Shown one piece after another: positions 4,387 through 9,401 of a DNA stretch of 9,401 nt (the stretch's first letter is position 1; every line of letters begins with the position of its first letter). The notes below the pieces were generated by a model. The model ran no database searches and had not been told where the DNA came from. It worked only from the letters and a program-made list of their open reading frames with translations. This DNA is from Acidobacteriaceae bacterium (GTDB lineage: Bacteria > Acidobacteriota > Terriglobia > Terriglobales > Acidobacteriaceae). The translations under genes and the position numbers were made by a program. The stretch covers positions 3,450 through 12,850 of the forward strand of contig PMMJ01000404.1 in assembly GCA_003162255.1 (NCBI GenBank). The letters are read 5' to 3'.

Positions 4387-7092
4387 ATGCACCACAGCAA
4401 GAAAGTGCGCTTCCGAGTTTTGCTCTCTCTGGTTTTCACCTTGATTTTCTCCGCCATCCTGGCGGCACAAACCGAGACTGGATCTCCATCAAAGAACTCC
4501 TCGGCGAACCCGGTCAAGCAGCGGCTGGAACAAATTCTAGTGCACTTTGGACAAACCCCTCCGACTGGTGTGGAAGCGCAACCGCAACCGGTGCCTGCGC
4601 GCCTCGACCCTCGTTCGGCTGAAGCTCATCAAAGTTCTCCGCTACAAGAGGTCCGTCTGTCGGGCGCGCCGACGGCCGCCGAGAGATATGTTTTCGGCCG
4701 GATGGACTTGGCCACCGGCAACTATCCCAACGGGGTCGCTGCCGGGGCATTTCAGACCGGCGGGCCGCAGAGCATCGCAGTGGCCAACGACTATTCAGAG
4801 ACGGTCTCGATCTACGTCGCCAATGCTGACGGAACCTTCCAGCCTCGCGTCGACTACGCCACGGGAGTGGAACCCGGGGCTATCGCGGTCGCAGACTTCA
4901 ATGGGGACCACAACCTGGACTTGGCGGTCGCGAATTGGGCGAGCGGCACCGTATCGGTTCTCTTGGGCAATGGCGACGGCACGTTTCAGCCCCACATCGA
5001 TTATTCCGTAGGAGGCGGATACGTCGCCGCCGTCACCGTAGGCGACTTCAACCACGATAACAAACTCGATCTCGCTTTGACCAGCGAGGCAACAAACTCG
5101 GTAGCCATTCTGTTAGGTAACGGAGACGGTACCTTCCAGCCGGAGGTGAGCTATGAGGTGGGCAATGACCCTCGTGTCGTAGTCGCTGGCGACTTCAACG
5201 GTGACAATCATCTCGATCTGGCGGTGGTGGCGGGTTCGGAACAGGTCGCGATCTTGCTCGGCAATGGCGATGGAACCTTCAAGCCCGCCGTTGAGTATCA
5301 GTCTGGCGCCCTTTGCTGGTCGTTGGTGTTGGGCGATTTCAACGGCGATCACAAACTTGATCTTGCGGTTGCCAGCGTGGATAGCAACAACGTTTCCATT
5401 CTGCTGGGCAACGGCGATGGCACGTTTCAGTCCCACGTCGACTACCCGACCGGTAACAGCCCCTACGACTTGGCGGTCGGCGACTTCAACGGCGACGGCG
5501 TGCTTGATTTGGCGACAGCGGACTACGTCGATAACACGGTTTCGGTATTGCTCGGGAAAGGGAATGGCACGTTCAAAGCGAGAGAAGTTTATGGGACGGG
5601 TTTGCAGCCATGGGCGTTAGCCGCCGCAGATCTGAATGGAGACGGCAAGTTGGATTTGGCCGTAGTCAATTCGGGATCAAACACCGTGACTATTCTAGCC
5701 AACGAAGGCAAGGCTGTATTTCAAACTCACGCCACCTTTGCTGTCGGAAAGTCGACAGTGCCATTCACAGTGGGCGTCGCAGATTTTAACGGCGACCATA
5801 TTCCAGACCTCGCCGTCTCGGATTTCGGGAGCAATACTGCGTCGATTTTTCTCGGCAAGGGCGCGGGCAAATTCAAGTCTCCAGTCACCTACACAACCGG
5901 GTTCAGTCCTGCTGGTTTAAGTATCGGAGACTTCAACGGAGATGGACTTCCGGACTTGGCCATGCCAACTGCCGGGTCGAACGCCGTTTCCATCCTCCTC
6001 GACCAGAGCAATGGTACTTTCGAATCTGCTCCCGCAGTCGCGACAGGCCAATGGCCTCTGGGAATCGCAACCGGCGACTTTAACGGCGATGGAAACCTGG
6101 ATTTGGTCACAACGAACGATGATGTCGACACGGTTTCCGTCGCGCTCGGCAACGGGCGGGGCGGATTTTCGTCTCACGTGGACTATCAGGCAGGGCTGTA
6201 TCCGGTAGCAATCGTCATCGCCGACTTTAACCTCGACGGGAAACTCGATGTGGTTACTGCGAACACAGGCGCTGACACCGTCAGTGTTTTGCTGGGCAAA
6301 GGCGATGGCACATTTCAGCCGGCCCTGACCTTCGCTGCGGGCAATGTCGTTTTTCAAATGGTCGAGGGGGATTTTAATCATGACGGCAAACCCGACCTGG
6401 CCCTTGCGAACAACGGAACAAATACAGTCTCGATTCTACTCGGGAACGGCGACGGCACATTTCAGCCGAGCGTCGATTATCCGATTAACAGCTTGGGTTT
6501 TGGCATAGTCACCGGCGATTTCAACAGCGATGGAGCGTTGGACCTGGCTGTAACGAGCAACAACTGCAACACTCCGGCGTCCAACTGTCTGGGTACGATT
6601 TCCGTCCTTCTTGGCAACGGCGATGGCACGTTCCAACCGCGCGTGGACTATCCAGGTGAAATTTATCCAGCGTTCCTCACCGCAGCTGACTTGAATGGCA
6701 ATGGTGGAACCGACCTGGTGGTGCCCGATGCCTATCTCGGAACTGTTTCGGTCATGCTCAATCTTCCCGTCATCGGCGTCTTTCCGAATGCGTTGAATTT
6801 CGGTAGTGGGAAGGTCGGAGTTAAGAGCACTCCACAAACGATCACCATCGGCAACCCGAGCGGCACGCCCATCACCGTCAAGAAGCCGACGATCAGCGGT
6901 GCTGATGCGAGCGATTTCGCTCAAACCACAACGTGTCCGTTATCACCCGCCACGCTCGCTCCGGGGCTGAGTTGTTCCGTCGTCGTGACTTTCACTCCCA
7001 AGGCAACGGGCTCTCGGACAGCGACGCTCAAGATTACCGATAGCGTTCCCGGAAGCTCGCAGCTCGTGGGTTTGGGAGGAATGGGGCAATGA
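4387..7092 (+). CDS. exported FG-GAP/VCBS-repeat protein with choice-of-anchor D C-terminus
   Basis: This 901-residue protein has a signal peptide (1 to about 27, ending ILAAQ) and a low-complexity linker to about 100. It then carries fourteen repeats of about 49 residues. Thirteen hold a calcium-loop motif D-[FL]-N-x-[DN] followed by LDLAV..., with the first Asp at 170, 220, 269, 317, 366, 415, 466, 515, 564, 613, 662, 711 and 767. Each normally continues VS(V/I)LLGNGDGTFQP..DY. A degenerate first copy (about 119-160, GAFQTGG) lacks the Asp ligands. Fourteen copies would make two seven-bladed, integrin-alpha-like propellers. Repeat 13 carries an insertion with two cysteines (727, 734). Residues about 795-900 form an Ig-like choice-of-anchor D domain (FPNALNFGSGKVG... 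TPKATGSRTATLKIT). No sorting signal or enzyme motif is visible. Likely a calcium-stabilised surface or secreted binding protein. Confidence 0.9.
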   Translation: MHHSKKVRFRVLLSLVFTLIFSAILAAQTETGSPSKNSSANPVKQRLEQILVHFGQTPPTGVEAQPQPVPARLDPRSAEAHQSSPLQEVRLSGAPTAAERYVFGRMDLATGNYPNGVAAGAFQTGGPQSIAVANDYSETVSIYVANADGTFQPRVDYATGVEPGAIAVADFNGDHNLDLAVANWASGTVSVLLGNGDGTFQPHIDYSVGGGYVAAVTVGDFNHDNKLDLALTSEATNSVAILLGNGDGTFQPEVSYEVGNDPRVVVAGDFNGDNHLDLAVVAGSEQVAILLGNGDGTFKPAVEYQSGALCWSLVLGDFNGDHKLDLAVASVDSNNVSILLGNGDGTFQSHVDYPTGNSPYDLAVGDFNGDGVLDLATADYVDNTVSVLLGKGNGTFKAREVYGTGLQPWALAAADLNGDGKLDLAVVNSGSNTVTILANEGKAVFQTHATFAVGKSTVPFTVGVADFNGDHIPDLAVSDFGSNTASIFLGKGAGKFKSPVTYTTGFSPAGLSIGDFNGDGLPDLAMPTAGSNAVSILLDQSNGTFESAPAVATGQWPLGIATGDFNGDGNLDLVTTNDDVDTVSVALGNGRGGFSSHVDYQAGLYPVAIVIADFNLDGKLDVVTANTGADTVSVLLGKGDGTFQPALTFAAGNVVFQMVEGDFNHDGKPDLALANNGTNTVSILLGNGDGTFQPSVDYPINSLGFGIVTGDFNSDGALDLAVTSNNCNTPASNCLGTISVLLGNGDGTFQPRVDYPGEIYPAFLTAADLNGNGGTDLVVPDAYLGTVSVMLNLPVIGVFPNALNFGSGKVGVKSTPQTITIGNPSGTPITVKKPTISGADASDFAQTTTCPLSPATLAPGLSCSVVVTFTPKATGSRTATLKITDSVPGSSQLVGLGGMGQ
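4959..6640 (+). repeat. degenerate DNA repeats of the FG-GAP blades
   Basis: The segment encoding LGNGDGTF recurs near 4965, 5115, 5260, 5406, 6444 and 6613 as close variants of GGCAACGGCGATGGCACGTT. Copies differ mainly at third codon positions, so the protein motif is under selection and duplication is not very recent. The periodicity is about 147 bp. Confidence 0.6.
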
Positions 7093-7199
7093 ATGCAATC
7101 AGGGACCGCGGCAAAAGTAAATGAAGCAATGGACGCCTAGCCAAAACTGAAGGTGTGGAGAGATCGCCGTCACGGACCGGGGAAGGACGCGGCGGCGCG

Positions 7200-7226
7200 G
7201 GGAGTCTGCGGAACACGCAGACTCCC
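7200..7226 (+). terminator. perfect 11-bp stem-loop between FG-GAP and DNRLRE genes
   Basis: GGGAGTCTGCG (7200-7210) and CGCAGACTCCC (7216-7226) pair perfectly around the loop GAACA. The hairpin lies 107 bp after the FG-GAP stop and 60 bp before the next gene. It is followed by AGACTTTAGAG, not a run of T, so it is a weak or factor-assisted terminator at best. It could instead be an mRNA-stabilising or processing hairpin. Confidence 0.45.
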
Positions 7227-7286
7227 AGACTTTAGAGAATCACCGCGGCACTGTAGGAACTTGAATACCAACATATCGAGAGGACC

Positions 7287-9257
7287 ATGACCATGAGAAC
7301 GATTCCAGCTTTCCGCGCGAGCTTGGTGCTCGCCCTGTTGATTTGCATGTCGGCTACCATCGCCTTGGCGCAGATCACTCCCAGCGACGATTCCTACACG
7401 CTAACCAGTTCTCCCACGGTTAACTTCGGTGCGAAGAATACTCTGGAAGTGGAGAGTGCGGGAGCAACCGCCTTCGTTCGCTTTGACCTGTCCGGCATTC
7501 CGTCGAGCATCACCGGTTCCATGGTCGCCAAAGCCACCCTGAAGATCTACGTCAGCACCGTCACTACCGCGGGATCGTTCAACCTGGACCTGGTCACGAG
7601 CACGTGGACGGAGAGCACGATTACCGCGAACAACACGCCCACACTCGGAAGCGCCATCGCCTCGGCGATACCAGTCACGACGGCTGACAAGAATAAGTAT
7701 GTTCTGGTGGATGTCACCGCAGCCGCCGTGGACTGGTTGAACGGGACGGCGAACGACGGCATCGCGATCGTGCCGGACGGGACTGTATCGTTTGCGCTGA
7801 ATAGTAAAGAAACGACAACGACGAGCCATCCGCCGGAGTTGGACGTCGTGCTGACAGGACCTCCGGGACCGGCAGGATCGATTACCGGAGTGACAGCGGG
7901 CGCGGGCCTGGCGGGCGGCGGCACGAAAGGCAATGTCACGCTGAGTCTGCTGACGTCATGCTCAAGCGGACAAGTTCTGCAATGGAACGGCTCAACATGG
8001 GCCTGTTCGGCGGCAGGTACGGGTACGATCACGGGCGTGACCGCGGGCACCGATCTCACAGGCGGCGGCACCGGCGGCAAGGTCACGCTCAATCTGGACA
8101 CAACCAAGGTTCCGCAACTCGCAACCAGCAATACCTTCAGTGCGGATCAATCTATCACGGGGAACTTGACCGCCACGGGCGCGATCACCGGGCAAACGAT
8201 AAACGGATTCTATGGAATCTTCAGTGGCTCGACAGCCTATAACCAGCCGTTAGTGGAGGTAATAAACAGTGACGGGAATGGTATCTATGTGAATTCGACC
8301 GGCGGTGACGCATTCGCTGCCATAACAACAGACGGCGTTGGCGTTATCGGGGACTCCGGTACTTATTACGGCATTGAGGGTATCTCGGGTACCGGCACAG
8401 GAATATATGGGCAAACATACGGGAACGCGGTCGGTGTGGTGGGCGAGGCAAGTAATAATCCTGGTGGGGGCATAGGCGTCTACGGGGACACGCAATACGG
8501 CGGACAAGGCGTTTGGGGTGAATCATTCGGCAACAGCTTCTTCAACGGAGCCGGTCCGGATGGTGTGCACGGCATCGCGAACGGCAACTCGGGATCGGGA
8601 GTTGCAGGCGTAAATACTGCTTCGGGAGGAACCGGCGTGTACGGCGCGGTCTATGACAGCTCCAGCTACGCCGGACACTTTGACGGGAATGTGTTTGTTA
8701 ACGGCAATCTCTCCAAGAATGGCGGTTCTTTCAAGATCGATCATCCACTCGACCCTTCCAATCAATATCTCTACCACTCCTTCGTGGAATCTCCCGACAT
8801 GAAGAACATGTACGACGGAGTGGTAGCCCTGGATGCAAGGGGCGAAGCCGTGATCACCTTGCCCGAGTGGTTTGGCGCGCTCAATCGCGACTTCCGCTAC
8901 CAGTTGACCTGTGTCGGTGGATTTGCTCCCGTCTATGTCGCAGAGGAGATCGCTAACAATCAGTTCAAGATTAGCGGTGGGCGAATCGGCCTGAAGGTGT
9001 CGTGGCAAGTCACAGGGATTCGCCAGGACGCATGGGCGAATGCACACCGCATTCCAGTCGAAGAACCTAAGTCCGAAGAAGAGCGCGGCACTTATCTGCA
9101 TCCCGAACTCTTTGGAGCGCCCAAAGAAGCCGGGCTTAGCTGGCGCCGTTACCGCTTTCCAGACAATGTGCAACCACGCAAGGCACTCATTTCTCCGACA
9201 CCTAGGTATCGCGCAACCGTGAAGCCGGTACCAACTGCGACGATGGCCAAGCACTAA
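7287..9257 (+). CDS. exported DNRLRE-domain protein with fibre-like stalk and conserved C-terminal domain
   Basis: 656 residues from ATG 7287. The second ATG (7293) is better spaced from GAGAGGA (7278-7284) and may be the true start. The signal peptide ends ALA-Q (after residue 28). Residues about 30-189 match DNRLRE domains (DDSYTL, FVRFDLSGIP, LVTSTWTEST, VDVTAAAVDWLNG), a beta-sandwich related to carbohydrate-binding modules. GPPGPAG (191-197) is a collagen-like break. ITGVTAG..L.GGGT.G.VTL.L occurs twice (199-221 and 248-270), as in trimeric fibres. Residues about 305-465 repeat GVxG-type turns (GVIGDS, GVVGEA, GVYGDT, GVWGES, GVHGIA), suggesting a beta-helical stalk. A compact domain follows (about 480-590: FKIDHPLDP, YLYHSFVESPDM, LNRDFRYQL, VSWQVTGIRQDAWANAHRIPVEE), which I recall from many environmental-bacterial proteins. 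A basic tail ends it. No cleavage or transferase motif is seen. Likely a surface adhesin or fibre. Confidence 0.8.
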   Translation: MTMRTIPAFRASLVLALLICMSATIALAQITPSDDSYTLTSSPTVNFGAKNTLEVESAGATAFVRFDLSGIPSSITGSMVAKATLKIYVSTVTTAGSFNLDLVTSTWTESTITANNTPTLGSAIASAIPVTTADKNKYVLVDVTAAAVDWLNGTANDGIAIVPDGTVSFALNSKETTTTSHPPELDVVLTGPPGPAGSITGVTAGAGLAGGGTKGNVTLSLLTSCSSGQVLQWNGSTWACSAAGTGTITGVTAGTDLTGGGTGGKVTLNLDTTKVPQLATSNTFSADQSITGNLTATGAITGQTINGFYGIFSGSTAYNQPLVEVINSDGNGIYVNSTGGDAFAAITTDGVGVIGDSGTYYGIEGISGTGTGIYGQTYGNAVGVVGEASNNPGGGIGVYGDTQYGGQGVWGESFGNSFFNGAGPDGVHGIANGNSGSGVAGVNTASGGTGVYGAVYDSSSYAGHFDGNVFVNGNLSKNGGSFKIDHPLDPSNQYLYHSFVESPDMKNMYDGVVALDARGEAVITLPEWFGALNRDFRYQLTCVGGFAPVYVAEEIANNQFKISGGRIGLKVSWQVTGIRQDAWANAHRIPVEEPKSEEERGTYLHPELFGAPKEAGLSWRRYRFPDNVQPRKALISPTPRYRATVKPVPTATMAKH

Positions 9258-9279
9258 GCACTAAGTCTGAAAAGAATGA

Positions 9280-9393
9280 GGAAATCCACCGGTGTACATC
9301 ACCGGGGGAAATGCCAGCCAGTTCAAGATCGGCGGCAGTCAACTGGCGACGACACATAGTGAGGGTAAATGGTCCGTGTTAGGGAACCTCTGA
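9280..9393 (+). pseudogene. short coding-like remnant downstream of the DNRLRE gene
   Basis: A frame open from 9280 (after TGA 9277-9279) to TGA 9391-9393 contains PVYITGGNASQFKIGG followed by SQLATTHSEGKWSVLGNL. It has no ATG; a GTG at 9292 has no ribosome-binding site. The piece PVYI...N.SQFKIGG weakly resembles PVYVAEEIANNQFKISGG in the C-terminal domain of the preceding protein (about residues 548-565). It may be a decayed duplicate of that region or a fragment of another protein. Too short to be sure. Confidence 0.25.
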
Positions 9394-9401
9394 GCAACCG
9401 G

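Noticed and set aside
1889..7310. Shared 14-mer GAGAACGATTCCAG near 1889 and 7297
   Set aside because: Similarity does not extend beyond the 14 bases and the contexts are unrelated; probably chance.
8523..9254. 243-codon minus-strand frame opposite the DNRLRE gene
   Set aside because: Antisense shadow without a ribosome-binding site or known motifs.
7287..9257. Prophage tail-fibre gene
   Set aside because: Signal peptide, DNRLRE domain and absence of any phage gene nearby point to an exported cellular protein.
9289..9305. CCGGTG/CACCGG hairpin as terminator of the DNRLRE gene
   Set aside because: Only a six-pair stem with no T-run, and it lies inside the coding-like remnant.

Overview
The window looks like chromosomal DNA of a soil-type Acidobacteriota (Terriglobia-like), interrupted by remnants of integrative elements. 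The assignment rests on protein style: a long FG-GAP/VCBS propeller protein ending in a choice-of-anchor-D (ASPM/SPD-2/Hydin-like) domain, a secreted DNRLRE protein with a fibre-like tail, a CadC-type winged-helix fragment, and integrase sequence of a kind I associate with that phylum. No marker gene is present, so this is inference.

Region 1 (1-2079) is accessory DNA. A GC-rich gene (270-1835) encodes a 521-residue Fic-family AMP-transferase fused to an AbiEi-like winged-helix N-terminus. Directly upstream lies an AT-rich array of four 17-bp degenerate repeats on an exact 24-bp period (152-240), the best candidate operator in the window. After the Fic gene there is only the first part of another gene (1875 to about 1924) and an inverted repeat.

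Region 2 (2080-2902) is an integration scar. A 45-nt piece, from the anticodon loop to the encoded CCA of an initiator tRNA (anticodon CAT), stands without its 5' half, so it is an att site. To its right, on the minus strand, is a tyrosine-recombinase catalytic domain with all catalytic residues. Its N-terminal domain is missing. Instead it is joined in frame to the opening of a winged-helix (Trans_reg_C) regulator with no usable start codon. The geometry suggests two elements inserted side by side at the same tRNA: the left one carrying Fic, the right one decayed.

Region 3 (3135-9257) holds three co-directional genes for exported proteins, each with a signal peptide: a seven-repeat beta-propeller resembling fucose-lectin/PLL-type propellers, a 14-repeat FG-GAP protein, and a DNRLRE protein with a collagen-like break, a glycine-rich beta-helix-like stalk and a conserved C-terminal domain. 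All three look like surface or secreted binding proteins with no recognisable catalytic domain. They may act together in adhesion or glycan binding, but nothing in the sequence proves a shared pathway. The last 140 bases hold a short coding-like scrap only.
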